The notes under the pieces are model-generated. The model made no database searches, was not told the origin of the DNA, and worked only from the letters and a program-made list of their open reading frames with translations. 64,000 nt of DNA, from the NCBI RefSeq assembly GCF_000590555.1, contig NC_022198.1:578338-642337 (forward strand), written 5' to 3'. The stretch comes from Corynebacterium argentoratense DSM 44202 (GTDB lineage: Bacteria; Actinomycetota; Actinomycetes; Mycobacteriales; Mycobacteriaceae). Each line of letters starts with the position of its first letter. Positions within the stretch are counted from its first letter, which is position 1. A program made the translations under genes and the position numbers. Of the stretch, positions 42,433-50,497 are shown one piece after another.

Positions 42433-43962
42433 ATGATCACTGTGAGCACTGGGCCGCTATCCATCGATGATGTCGTCGCCGTCGCTCGACACGACGAACC
42501 CATCCGTCTCAGCGATGAAGCGCGCGCAGGCATTGCAGCCACCCGCCAACACATCGATAAGCTGGCGGAACAGCAAGAACCTGTCTACGGAGTCTCCACC
42601 GGATTTGGCGCACTAGCACGACGTCATATCCCCCACGAACAGCGAACACAACTTCAGCGAAGCCTGGTTCGCAGCCATGCGGCGGGCTCCGGCCCAGAAG
42701 TAGAACGAGAAGTAATCCGGGCGCTCATGCTGCTGAGGCTATCGACCCTGGCGACTGGTCGCACCGGTGTACGCGTCGAAGTCGCAGATACATACGCCGC
42801 CATGCTCAACGCAGGAATTACCCCGATCGTTCACGAATACGGATCGCTCGGGTGCTCAGGTGATCTAGCTCCGCTATCGCATTGCGCACTCGCGCTGATG
42901 GGGGAGGGGCGAGTTCGTGACGCACAGGGGCGCGCCATGGACGCAGCGGAAGCCCTCGCCGCCGCCGACATCGAACCCCTCGTGCTGCGGGAAAAGGAAG
43001 GCCTTGCGCTCATCAACGGAACCGACGGCATGCTGGGGCAACTGTGCTTAGCAATCGTCGATCTGCGCCAACTAGCAAAGACCGCGGACCTCGCCGTCGC
43101 CATGAGCGTTCAGGGCCTTCGCGGAACCACGGGAGTGTTCGAACCACATCTGCAGGCACTGCGTCCGCAGCCAGGTCAAGCAGTATCTGCGGCCAACATC
43201 CTTGCCCTTAGCCAGCAATCTCCCTTGCTGGACGCGGCCTACGAAGAGTTCAAAACGAGCCACGTGCAGGATGCTTACTCGGTGCGCTGCTCCCCGCAGG
43301 TTACTGGTGGGTTCCGGGACACCATCGACCATGCGGCTCGCGTTGCAGGTTACGAGCTCGATTCCGCTGTCGACAATCCGGTCGTTACTCTCGACGGCGA
43401 AGTTCGATCTAATGGAAACTTCCATGGTGCACCAGTGGCCTATGTACTTGACTTCCTGGCCATTGTTGCCGCAGATGTGGCCAGCATGTCAGAGCGCCGC
43501 ACAGATCGTTTCCTCGACCCTGCACGAAATCGGGGCCTGAATCCATTCCTTGCGGATGATCCAGGCGTCGACTCTGGGCACATGATCGCCCAGTACACCC
43601 AAGCTGCGATCGTTTCGGAGATGAAGCGATTGGCTAACCCTGCCTCCGCCGATTCCATTCCTTCCTCCGCGATGCAGGAAGACCACGTGTCCATGGGATG
43701 GTCGGCAGCGCGAAAACTACGCAAAGCAGTCGACGGATTGCGCAGGGTGCTAGCAATCGAAATCCTCACAGCTGCCCGCGCCATCGATATGCGCGAACAG
43801 CAACCATCGCCCGCCGTCGCCGCAGTCATCGCCAGGTTGCGTGATGACGTCGCGGGGCCCGGTGTTGACCGGTTCCTTTCGCCCGAAATTGAAGCCACCG
43901 TTCAGCTCGTCGCTGACGGAACCCTGCTGGATGTTGCAAACCAGGTGTGCCCCATGCAGTAG
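42433..43962 (+). CDS. hutH: Histidine ammonia-lyase with Cys-Ser-Gly in place of Ala-Ser-Gly
   Basis: 509 residues, usual HAL length. Family motifs: VYGVSTGFGALARRHIP, RSHAAGSGP, LSTLATGRTGVRVEVAD, YGSLGCSGDLAPLSHCALAL, LALINGTDGMLGQL, QDAYSVRCSPQVTGGFRD and QEDHVSMGWSAARKL. HAL deaminates histidine to urocanate using the methylidene-imidazolone (MIO) cofactor made from Ala-Ser-Gly. Here residues 141-143 are Cys-Ser-Gly (codons TGC TCA GGT from 42853), so the cofactor would be built on Cys; the reactive Ser and Gly are intact. AAGGAGCACTA precedes the ATG. It closes the hut unit. Confidence 0.95.
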   Translation: MITVSTGPLSIDDVVAVARHDEPIRLSDEARAGIAATRQHIDKLAEQQEPVYGVSTGFGALARRHIPHEQRTQLQRSLVRSHAAGSGPEVEREVIRALMLLRLSTLATGRTGVRVEVADTYAAMLNAGITPIVHEYGSLGCSGDLAPLSHCALALMGEGRVRDAQGRAMDAAEALAAADIEPLVLREKEGLALINGTDGMLGQLCLAIVDLRQLAKTADLAVAMSVQGLRGTTGVFEPHLQALRPQPGQAVSAANILALSQQSPLLDAAYEEFKTSHVQDAYSVRCSPQVTGGFRDTIDHAARVAGYELDSAVDNPVVTLDGEVRSNGNFHGAPVAYVLDFLAIVAADVASMSERRTDRFLDPARNRGLNPFLADDPGVDSGHMIAQYTQAAIVSEMKRLANPASADSIPSSAMQEDHVSMGWSAARKLRKAVDGLRRVLAIEILTAARAIDMREQQPSPAVAAVIARLRDDVAGPGVDRFLSPEIEATVQLVADGTLLDVANQVCPMQ

Positions 43963-44016
43963 CCCGGCAGTTGTCACCGTATGGGATAGCAGTGCCTCCG
44001 AGCTACAGCAAGGCCG

Positions 44017-44535
44017 CTACAGCAGGGTCGCGATCAGATCAGCCGCATCAGCAGCCACGATCGGAAGCTCGTCGCGTTCTCGCTTCGAAAAATCCTCCAG
44101 CACAAACTTCGCCGGAGTCATCCTGCCCGGAGGCCTACCAATCCCAACCCGAATCCGCTGATAATCCGGGGTAGACAACGCCTTAGTAATATCGCGCAGA
44201 CCATTGTGGCCATTCCCGCCACCCCCAACCTTGTGCACGACCTGGCCTAGATCTAGATCCAACTCGTCATGCACCACAATGATGTCCGCGGGCGGAACCT
44301 TGAAAAAAGAAGCCACATTTTTTACAGGCCCGCCCGACAAATTCATCATCGACCGCGGCTTTACCACAATCACATCAGGGAATTCCGCGACGTCAACATT
44401 CGTACGTTTATGTGTACCGAAACGGCCACCGCGGTCGTCAACAAACGCATCCACGACGATAAAACCCGCATTGTGGCGAGTCATCGCGTAACGAGGCCCC
44501 GGATTACCAAGACCAACTAGCAGCTTTTTCGCCAA
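44017..44535 (-). CDS. Second peptidyl-tRNA hydrolase
   Basis: 172 residues from TTG 44535, six bases after GAGGAGG; a longer frame to 44592 has an Arg-rich N terminus foreign to the family. The active site is complete: LLVGLGNPGPRYAMTRHNAG, VVKPRSMMNLSGGPVKNVAS, VVHDELDLDLGQVVHKVGGG and GNGHNGLRDITKAL. It lacks the N-terminal extension of the paralogue at 21.4 kb, and the two proteins are well diverged. Duplicate pth genes are known in corynebacteria, from general knowledge. It is convergent with hutH. Confidence 0.92.
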   Translation of the reverse strand: MAKKLLVGLGNPGPRYAMTRHNAGFIVVDAFVDDRGGRFGTHKRTNVDVAEFPDVIVVKPRSMMNLSGGPVKNVASFFKVPPADIIVVHDELDLDLGQVVHKVGGGGNGHNGLRDITKALSTPDYQRIRVGIGRPPGRMTPAKFVLEDFSKRERDELPIVAADAADLIATLL

Positions 44536-44696
44536 GGGGTACCTCCTCAGGCGCTTAATACAGGCGCGTACTCTTCGTTGCCCACACATCACAGTGAACA
44601 GTGGCGACAGTGAGAATAGTTTATTTAGCGCCTTGTCACAGAATCGTAAGAATATCCCACCGGGGTTCGTAATTTCTGCTCTTTACAATGGGCATC

Positions 44697-45293
44697 ATGA
44701 GAATCCACAAGAGTTACCTCACAGTATTGTTACTACCCGCTTTGGCACTGGCTGGCTGCAGCTCCAGCTCGGATGCAGACAAAAAAGATGACGCCATGAT
44801 GTCGACCTCCGCGACGTCGAGCGCGATGAGCACGTCGTCCGAAGCCCCTGAAACTTCAGCGGCCATGGACAAAGATGCCAAGGACGGCATGAAGAAAGAC
44901 TCCATGGAAAAGGACGGCATGAAGAAAGACTCCATGGAAAAGGACTCCATGAATAAGGACTCCATGAATAAGGGCGGCGAATTTGTCACCTACGAGCAGT
45001 ACATGGAGCACTCCGACGCAGCAATGCACCACGACGGCCGAACCGTCCTCTTCTTCGACGCATCCTGGTGCCCCGACTGCCAGAAACTCAAGAACGCCCT
45101 AAGCTCCGAGCACGATGTGATCCCCGCTGACGTGACCGTCGTCGACGTGGACTACGACTCCCACAACGATCTGCGCAAACAGTACGGAGTGACCATGCAG
45201 CACACCTTCGTTGAGGTGGATGCGCAGGGCAACAAGGTCAGCAGCTGGTCCATCACCGACCCGTCGGCGCTGAATGAAAAGCTTGCAGGCTAG
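44697..45293 (+). CDS. Thioredoxin-like lipoprotein with Met/Lys/Asp repeats
   Basis: 198 residues from ATG 44697 (an ATG three codons earlier is also possible). The lipobox is LALAGC, followed by a Ser/Met-rich linker and a tandem repeat KDGMKKDSMEKDGMKKDSME then KDSMNKDSMNK, encoded by two 30-bp and two 15-bp direct repeats (~44885-44975). The folded part has a thioredoxin-like FFDASWCPDCQKLKNALS with the redox pair Cys-Pro-Asp-Cys and ends QHTFVEVDAQGNKVSSWSIT. It probably acts outside the membrane in disulfide exchange. It ends 3 bp before dipZ. The Met-rich repeat might bind copper or simply be a flexible, slippage-prone spacer. Confidence 0.82.
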   Translation: MRIHKSYLTVLLLPALALAGCSSSSDADKKDDAMMSTSATSSAMSTSSEAPETSAAMDKDAKDGMKKDSMEKDGMKKDSMEKDSMNKDSMNKGGEFVTYEQYMEHSDAAMHHDGRTVLFFDASWCPDCQKLKNALSSEHDVIPADVTVVDVDYDSHNDLRKQYGVTMQHTFVEVDAQGNKVSSWSITDPSALNEKLAG

Positions 45294-45296
45294 CCG

Positions 45297-46967
45297 ATGA
45301 TTCTCACTGGGCTACTGTCGTTCGGCGCGGGTCTGCTCACAGTACTCGCGCCCTGTGTGCTGCCTTTTCTACCGATCATCGTCGGAGGCAGCCTACGCGG
45401 ACATCGATCGCGACCGTACATCGTCGCGGCGTCATTAATTGCTTCACTGCTCGCATTCACACTGCTATTGAAGGCAAGCACAGCGCTCATCGGAATTGAT
45501 CCGCGCTGGTGGAGCATCATCTCCGGAGTAATCGTTGTCCTGCTGGGCATCGCTATGCTGTTCCCGGACCTGTGGACGCGTGTGTCGCTCGCTATTGGCT
45601 TCGACCAAAAGTCGCACAACATCCTTGACCGCGCAGTCAGCCACGAAAAGCGCGTCACCTCAGCCGTGTTAACGGGTGCGGCACTCGGCCCAGTGTTTTC
45701 CAGCTGCAGCCCCACCTACGCGTGGGTGATCGCAACAGTACTACCCGCAAGCCCCGTGGCGGGACTGATCTACCTCGGTCTCTACTGCGTGGGCGTTGGG
45801 GGAGCGCTGCTTGCATTTTCTCTACTCGGCAGGAAGCTTGTCGACCGAGTGCAATGGGCGGCCAACCCCCGAGGATGGTTCCAACGAAGCATCGCCGTGC
45901 TGTTCATCATCATCGGCCTGGCCGTGAGCACCGGAGTCGATAAGAAATTCGAAACATGGGCAGTGTCATGGGCGCCGTCCTTCACCGAAATCGAAAACAA
46001 ACTGCTCCCCAGCGATAACGACGATTCATCCGCCGACGCCGCAGCTCCTACACAGTCGTCGGGTGCTGCCGCCCCAGACTTTCAGGGAATCGATACATGG
46101 ATCAACAGTGATCCGTTAAGCATCGATGAACTGCGAGGCAAAGTGGTGCTGGTGGACTTTTGGACGTACTCCTGCATCAACTGTGTGCGAACCCAGCCGT
46201 ACCTGAACGAGTGGTACAACAAGTATCACGACGACGGATTGGTGATCGTCGGCGTGCACGCACCGGAATTCACCTTCGAAAAAGACCCAAAGAACGTCGA
46301 GCGTGCCGTGGAAGAAGCGGGTATCAAATACCCAGTCGCTTTGGACAATGACTTCGCTACCTGGAACGCCTACAAAAATAAATACTGGCCAGCGAAATAC
46401 CTGATTGATGCTCAGGGAAACGTGCAATACACCCATTTCGGTGAAGGCGAATACGAAGACACCGAGAAAGCGATCCAACAGCTACTCGATGTACGCCAAC
46501 CCGTGTCCACGGTGGACAATGGCCTTGCCGCCGGAGTTGGTCAGTCCCCCGAAACCTACCTGGGCACCCAGCGTGCACGTAACTTCCAAGGCGACCACCC
46601 CCTGCGCTCTGGAACAGGGGAGTATGACGCCGCGGGGGAACTGGACAGCGACGAATGGACCCTGGGTGGAAACTGGGATGTTCAGGATGAAAAAATCACC
46701 GCTGACAAGAGTGGCGCTACGTTGACCTACGTGTTCGATGGTGCGGAAATGTACCTGGTGATGAGTGGTCGAACAGGCGCAACAGTACACGTATCGGTTG
46801 AAGGTGAGCCGGATGCCTTCGGCGACGACGTCACAGATGGGCGTATTACACTAGACGGAAGTCGCTTGTACCACCTCGTTCATCTACCTCAACCGCGTAC
46901 GAAGACCACGGTGAAGTTAACCTTCGATGAAGGAGTATCCGCTCATGCATTCACCTTTGGGGGCTGA
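45297..46967 (+). CDS. dipZ: DipZ-like CcdA/thioredoxin fusion protein
   Basis: 556 residues. The N-terminal ~215 residues have six hydrophobic helices of the CcdA/DsbD type with the Cys-Pro turn in GLLTVLAPCVLPFLPIIVGG and the second Cys in GPVFSSCSPTYAW. Residues ~250-400 are an extracytoplasmic thioredoxin-like domain with VDFWTYSCINCVRTQPYLNE (Cys-Ile-Asn-Cys). Residues ~420-556 are a beta-rich domain ([40 protein letters not shown]) like the C-terminal domain of mycobacterial DipZ. It carries electrons from the cytoplasm to extracytoplasmic thiols, with the upstream lipoprotein as a likely partner. The response-regulator start lies inside its 3' end. Confidence 0.93.
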   Translation: MILTGLLSFGAGLLTVLAPCVLPFLPIIVGGSLRGHRSRPYIVAASLIASLLAFTLLLKASTALIGIDPRWWSIISGVIVVLLGIAMLFPDLWTRVSLAIGFDQKSHNILDRAVSHEKRVTSAVLTGAALGPVFSSCSPTYAWVIATVLPASPVAGLIYLGLYCVGVGGALLAFSLLGRKLVDRVQWAANPRGWFQRSIAVLFIIIGLAVSTGVDKKFETWAVSWAPSFTEIENKLLPSDNDDSSADAAAPTQSSGAAAPDFQGIDTWINSDPLSIDELRGKVVLVDFWTYSCINCVRTQPYLNEWYNKYHDDGLVIVGVHAPEFTFEKDPKNVERAVEEAGIKYPVALDNDFATWNAYKNKYWPAKYLIDAQGNVQYTHFGEGEYEDTEKAIQQLLDVRQPVSTVDNGLAAGVGQSPETYLGTQRARNFQGDHPLRSGTGEYDAAGELDSDEWTLGGNWDVQDEKITADKSGATLTYVFDGAEMYLVMSGRTGATVHVSVEGEPDAFGDDVTDGRITLDGSRLYHLVHLPQPRTKTTVKLTFDEGVSAHAFTFGG

Positions 46968-47673
46968 CGAACCCTCCCGCAGCACAGTGCTCGTCGTCGA
47001 TGACGACTCCACTGTTCGCAGCGTCGTCGTCGACTACCTGAAGGCGTCAGAATACGACGTCACCGAGGTCGGCGACGGATTGCAGGCGCTACAGCTGGCG
47101 CAAAGCCAGCGGTGGGACCTTCTCATCTTGGACCTGATGCTTCCGTCGATGGACGGACTAGAAATCCTGCGTCGCGTGCGGCACTCGGATCCAGACACTC
47201 CGGTTATTTTGTTGACAGCCAAAGGCACGGAATCCGAGCGCATCCTGGGGCTTGAAACAGGCGCCGATGACTACATGACCAAACCTTTTAGCCCCCGTGA
47301 GCTCGTTCTTCGAGCAAACACCATCATTAGAAGAACTAAAGCCAAAGCCGAGCTCGAGCCTGACCGCGACGTCATTTCCGATGGGGACCTACACGTCGAT
47401 CTCACGGCAAGGAAAGCATCCAACGGCGACGAAGAGCTATCCCTCACCGTGCGGGAGTTTGATCTACTCGCACACTTCATGAGCCACCCCAACCAAGTAT
47501 TCTCACGAGACCAGCTCATGGGGGCTGTGTGGGGATGGGAAATCGGTGACCCCTCAACGGTAACTGTCCACGTGCGACGTCTGCGCAGCAAGATTGAGAG
47601 CGACAGCACGGCACCGCAACGATTGGTCACAGTATGGGGAACCGGCTACCGATGGGAACCACAGGAAGGTTGA
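46945..47673 (+). CDS. OmpR-type response regulator
   Basis: 242 residues from ATG 46945, nine bases after AAGGAG; it overlaps the dipZ 3' end by 23 bp, so translation is likely coupled. Receiver domain: [18 protein letters not shown], phospho-acceptor Asp in [17 protein letters not shown], and [14 protein letters not shown]. The winged-helix output domain has [20 protein letters not shown] and [17 protein letters not shown]. It pairs with the kinase that follows at once. The link to the thiol-redox genes suggests that it senses envelope redox or metal stress, which is inference. Confidence 0.93.
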   Translation: MHSPLGADEPSRSTVLVVDDDSTVRSVVVDYLKASEYDVTEVGDGLQALQLAQSQRWDLLILDLMLPSMDGLEILRRVRHSDPDTPVILLTAKGTESERILGLETGADDYMTKPFSPRELVLRANTIIRRTKAKAELEPDRDVISDGDLHVDLTARKASNGDEELSLTVREFDLLAHFMSHPNQVFSRDQLMGAVWGWEIGDPSTVTVHVRRLRSKIESDSTAPQRLVTVWGTGYRWEPQEG

Positions 47674-47674
47674 G

Positions 47675-48673
47675 ATGGCTAACGAACTGCTCCTGGCCGT
47701 AGCCGCCGCAATAGTTACCGGCATGCTCGGCGCCTTGGTGACCGTGCGGATCGCGCGAAAAAGCCTACGGTGGGCGTCAATTTTGAGCCCACTGGCAGTC
47801 GTTGGTTCGATCGCTGCAGGCCTCACAGTCGGTATTCATTTCATGGTGATCGAGGGGCAGAGCGTTGTCCTACTCATACTCGCTGCCACTATGCCTGTGG
47901 CACTCGTGCTCGGGGTGGGCATGTCAATGAAAGCACAACAGGTGGCTGCTCAGTCATTGGCGGAGATCGAGAAAGAACGACGCCAACGCGAGGTTGAAGA
48001 AGGCCGTCGAGAGCTGATCACCTGGCTTTCACACGATTTGCGCACCCCACTAGCTGGGATTAAGGCGATGGGCGAGGCTTTAGAAGACGGTGTGGCCCCC
48101 GATCCGGGGCGCTACTACCGCATGATTGTCGCTGAAGCCGAACGAACAAACGAGATGGTCAGCAGCGTGATGTCGCTGGCCGGCCTGCAGACATCTTCTG
48201 AGGAAGTCAACCATGAGCTCGTATCTCTGAGCGACTTGGCATCCGATCTGGTGGGGCAGCTGACCCCGCTCGCTCAAGCTCGACGGTCGCGTTTGCTCCT
48301 CGAATGTGACTCCAACGTCGACGTCCATGGCGACCCGCACTTGCTCAGCCGAGCGATGCAAAACATCGTGGCGAATGCGATCCAATACAGTGGCGAAGAA
48401 TCCACCATCACGGTCAGCGTGCGTTCCACACAAGAAGGCGCTGCATTTGAGGTGCTTGACCAGTGCGGCGGGCTTTCAGCGGATGCGTTGAGCAACATGT
48501 TCCATGTTGGTTGGCGGGGCAGTGTGGCACGCACACCGTCGGCACACGGCGGGGGTTCCGGCTTGGGCCTGCCGATAGTCCAAATGGTGGCCGAGGCGCA
48601 TCAAGGAACGGTCAGTGTTCGCAATGATGGGGACGGGTGCCGCGTGACAGTGGAATTGCCAGAAAGACGATAA
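47675..48673 (+). CDS. Sensor histidine kinase
   Basis: 332 residues from ATG 47675, one base after the regulator stop, with AGGAAGG upstream. Three or so N-terminal hydrophobic segments with very short loops ([25 protein letters not shown].., [20 protein letters not shown]) lack a large sensor domain, as in intramembrane-sensing kinases. Then the H-box [20 protein letters not shown], the N-box [20 protein letters not shown] and the G2 box [20 protein letters not shown]. The G1 motif reads VLDQCGGL rather than DxGxG. The design suggests sensing inside the membrane, perhaps of the DipZ state. Confidence 0.9.
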   Translation: MANELLLAVAAAIVTGMLGALVTVRIARKSLRWASILSPLAVVGSIAAGLTVGIHFMVIEGQSVVLLILAATMPVALVLGVGMSMKAQQVAAQSLAEIEKERRQREVEEGRRELITWLSHDLRTPLAGIKAMGEALEDGVAPDPGRYYRMIVAEAERTNEMVSSVMSLAGLQTSSEEVNHELVSLSDLASDLVGQLTPLAQARRSRLLLECDSNVDVHGDPHLLSRAMQNIVANAIQYSGEESTITVSVRSTQEGAAFEVLDQCGGLSADALSNMFHVGWRGSVARTPSAHGGGSGLGLPIVQMVAEAHQGTVSVRNDGDGCRVTVELPERR

Positions 48674-48774
48674 CTTGCCGACTGCTCAGCCGTCGCTGTA
48701 AGTCGCGGCGGCGATCTATGCCGTGGGGGGACGGGCGCACTCTGCCCCGTTGGTGCTTGTTTTTGGTGGGGAGG

Positions 48775-48861
48775 GTACAGAAAATCGGCAGATTGTGTGT
48801 TTTGGGTGGCGCGAGCTGGGGAAACTGGGGGCTGGGGTGCAAATCTGCCGGGTTTTTGTAC
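48775..48861. repeat. Hairpin element, copy 1 (87 bp)
   Basis: Left arm GTACAGAAAATCGGCAGATT and right arm AATCTGCCGGGTTTTTGTAC pair along 20 bp with three mismatches or wobbles around a ~47-base GGGG-rich centre containing GCGAGCTGGGGAAAC. Copy 2 has the same length. Confidence 0.75.
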
Positions 48862-48990
48862 TGAGAAGGGTTTGTGGGGGGCGCCTGCTGTGGTTGGTGT
48901 GTGGGGCGCGTGCTGTGGTTGAGGTCGATCAGCTGCAGCCCATTAGATGGCGGGCGCATTCCGCCCCGTCGGTGCTATTTGGTGGGGAGG

Positions 48991-49077
48991 GTACAGAAAA
49001 TCGGCAGATTTGGGTTTTGGGGGAGAGTGACCTGGGGAAATAGGGGAGGGGGAGGTAAATCTGCCGGTTTTTTGTAC
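48991..49077. repeat. Hairpin element, copy 2 (87 bp)
   Basis: Left arm GTACAGAAAATCGGCAGATT, identical to copy 1; right arm AATCTGCCGGTTTTTTGTAC. The centre contains GTGACCTGGGGAAAT and GGGGGAGG. The run TTTTTT in the right arm could also end transcripts. Confidence 0.75.
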
Positions 49078-49095
49078 GGTTGGGCATCTGAGGAC

Positions 49096-49181
49096 GGGGC
49101 GTGGGCGGGTGCGTGTGGGGCGTGGGCGGGTGCGTGTGGGGCGTGGACGGGATGCGTGTGGGGCGTGGGCGGGATGCGTGC
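49096..49181. repeat. GC-rich tandem repeat, four units of 21-22 bp
   Basis: Units GGGGCGTGGGCGGGTGCGTG plus T are repeated twice exactly, then twice as 22-bp variants with GGGATGCGTG. It lies between hairpin copies 2 and 3 and overlaps the start of copy 3 by three bases. Confidence 0.85.
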
Positions 49182-49266
49182 ACTGGTTTGGGCAAATTTG
49201 CACCTTTAAAAAGGAGCGACCTGGGGAAATCGGAGCGCGAGGTGCAAATCTGTCCAAAAAGTGCAT
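49179..49266. repeat. Hairpin element, diverged copy 3 (~88 bp)
   Basis: Arms TTTGGGCAAATTTGCACCT (49187-49205) and AGGTGCAAATCTGTCCAAA (49240-49258) pair with two mismatches, extended outward by TGCACT/AGTGCA. The arm sequence differs from copies 1 and 2 yet pairing is kept, and the centre GCGACCTGGGGAAAT matches copy 2 closely. Confidence 0.65.
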
Positions 49267-49520
49267 CTTTCACGCGTCCCCCAGTGCGCCCTCCCCGGCA
49301 CCGGCATCGCCCCCGCACCGGTCGCCAGCTGCAGACTGCAGACTGTGCGCTCCCGGCGCATCTGCTGCCCCAGTACTGCACCTTGCTTGGCAAAACCCGG
49401 CCACGGCATCGCCACCACCCCGGCACTGCCGGCACCGCCAGCTCGCCCTTTTGCGGCTGTGTTGGCGGTGAGCCACTCCTAGTGGGGCATGCCTGGAGGG
49501 CCTGCGGTTTCTTTGCTGGT

Positions 49521-49537
49521 GTTCCATTGGATGGAAC
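49521..49537. promoter_or_regulatory. Operator-like dyad GTTCCATTGGATGGAAC upstream of mhpC
   Basis: Inverted repeat GTTCC-N7-GGAAC located 79 bp before the mhpC start. The same dyad, with the same spacing and the shared GATGGAAC half, lies upstream of hcaE. IclR-type regulators of aromatic catabolism often bind TGGAAC-like half-sites. Confidence 0.65.
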
Positions 49538-49615
49538 GTGTGCAGGACTCATGGGGGGCACTTTTCTAAGCTGTGGTGCAGCACACTGCCCCTCGTTTTT
49601 GTAAGGAGTCTATCT

Positions 49616-50482
49616 ATGAACTACACCAGCACTTGGGACGACCTAGCCGAGGTAGCTTTTGACCAGGGCTACATCGAAGCAGGCGGATATCGCACGCGTT
49701 ACCTCCATGCAGGCACCTCCGATAAGCCAACTCTGTTCATGCTTCACGGGATCACCGGACACGCCGAAGCGTACGCACGAAATCTCGCTGCTCATTCAGA
49801 GCACTTCAACGTGTACGCGATTGACTTCATCGGCCACGGTTACTCTTCGAAGCCGGAGCATCCACTGGAGATTAAGCACTACATCGAACAAGTGCTGGCA
49901 ATCATGGATGAGCTGGGGGTCGAAAAAGCGTACTTCTCAGGCGAATCTCTTGGTGGCTGGACCACCGCCCGCTTGGCGCAACTGCACCCAGAGCGTGTCG
50001 AGCGCATTGTCCTCAACACCATGGGCGGCACTATGGCTAACCCACAGGTGATGGAGCGTCTTTACACATTGTCTATGCAGGCAGCAGAAGATCCAAGCTG
50101 GGAACGCGTTAAGGCCCGCCTTGAGTGGCTGATGGCAGACCCAAGCATGGTTACCCCAGATCTCATCCGCACCCGTCAGCGCATCTTCGAGCAGCCAAAT
50201 TGGAAAATGGCTTGCGAAATGAACATGGCATTGCAGGATATGGAGATCCGCAAGCGAAACATGCTCTCCGATGATGATCTGCGACAGATCGAAGTGCCAG
50301 CTTTGGTTTTGTGGACAACTAAAGACCCGTCTGGCCCGGTAGACGAGGGGCGCCGCATTGCTGATCTGATCCCTAACGGTCAGCTTGCCGTGATGGAGGA
50401 GTGTGGCCACTGGCCACAGTACGAGGACACCGAAACCTTTAATAAAATCCAGCTGGACTTTCTGCTGGGTCGAAACGACTAG
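49616..50482 (+). CDS. mhpC: Meta-cleavage product hydrolase (MhpC-like, alpha/beta hydrolase)
   Basis: 288 residues from ATG 49616, eight bases after AAGGAG. The alpha/beta-hydrolase triad is visible: nucleophile Ser in KAYFSGESLGGWTTARL, acid Asp in LVLWTTKDPSGPVDEG, His in VMEECGHWPQYED; the oxyanion region is FMLHGITGHAEAYARN. In the 3-phenylpropionate pathway this enzyme hydrolyses the ring-cleavage product to 2-hydroxypenta-2,4-dienoate and succinate (or fumarate for the cinnamate branch). It is the first gene of the mhpC-B-D-F-E unit. Confidence 0.88.
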   Translation: MNYTSTWDDLAEVAFDQGYIEAGGYRTRYLHAGTSDKPTLFMLHGITGHAEAYARNLAAHSEHFNVYAIDFIGHGYSSKPEHPLEIKHYIEQVLAIMDELGVEKAYFSGESLGGWTTARLAQLHPERVERIVLNTMGGTMANPQVMERLYTLSMQAAEDPSWERVKARLEWLMADPSMVTPDLIRTRQRIFEQPNWKMACEMNMALQDMEIRKRNMLSDDDLRQIEVPALVLWTTKDPSGPVDEGRRIADLIPNGQLAVMEECGHWPQYEDTETFNKIQLDFLLGRND

Positions 50483-50497
50483 GAGCAGTGATTGACC

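Larger units (their letters stand above)
48674..49520. other. Repeat-rich non-coding region between the two-component genes and the mhp operon
   Basis: About 850 bp without a credible gene: open frames here are rich in Trp, Arg and Gly and follow the repeats. It starts with GCCGTCGC/GCGGCGGC (48690-48713), a possible terminator without T-run. It then holds three hairpin elements, two long direct repeats (48731-48794 and 48951-49010, sharing CCCCGT-GGTGCT and GGTGGGGAGG) and a GC-rich tandem repeat. The last 250 bp are C-rich unique sequence leading to the mhp promoter. Confidence 0.6.

Noticed and set aside
48723-49604. Several overlapping 70-200-codon frames in the repeat-rich region
   Set aside because: They follow the repeats on both strands, are Trp/Arg/Gly/Pro-rich and have no ribosome sites.
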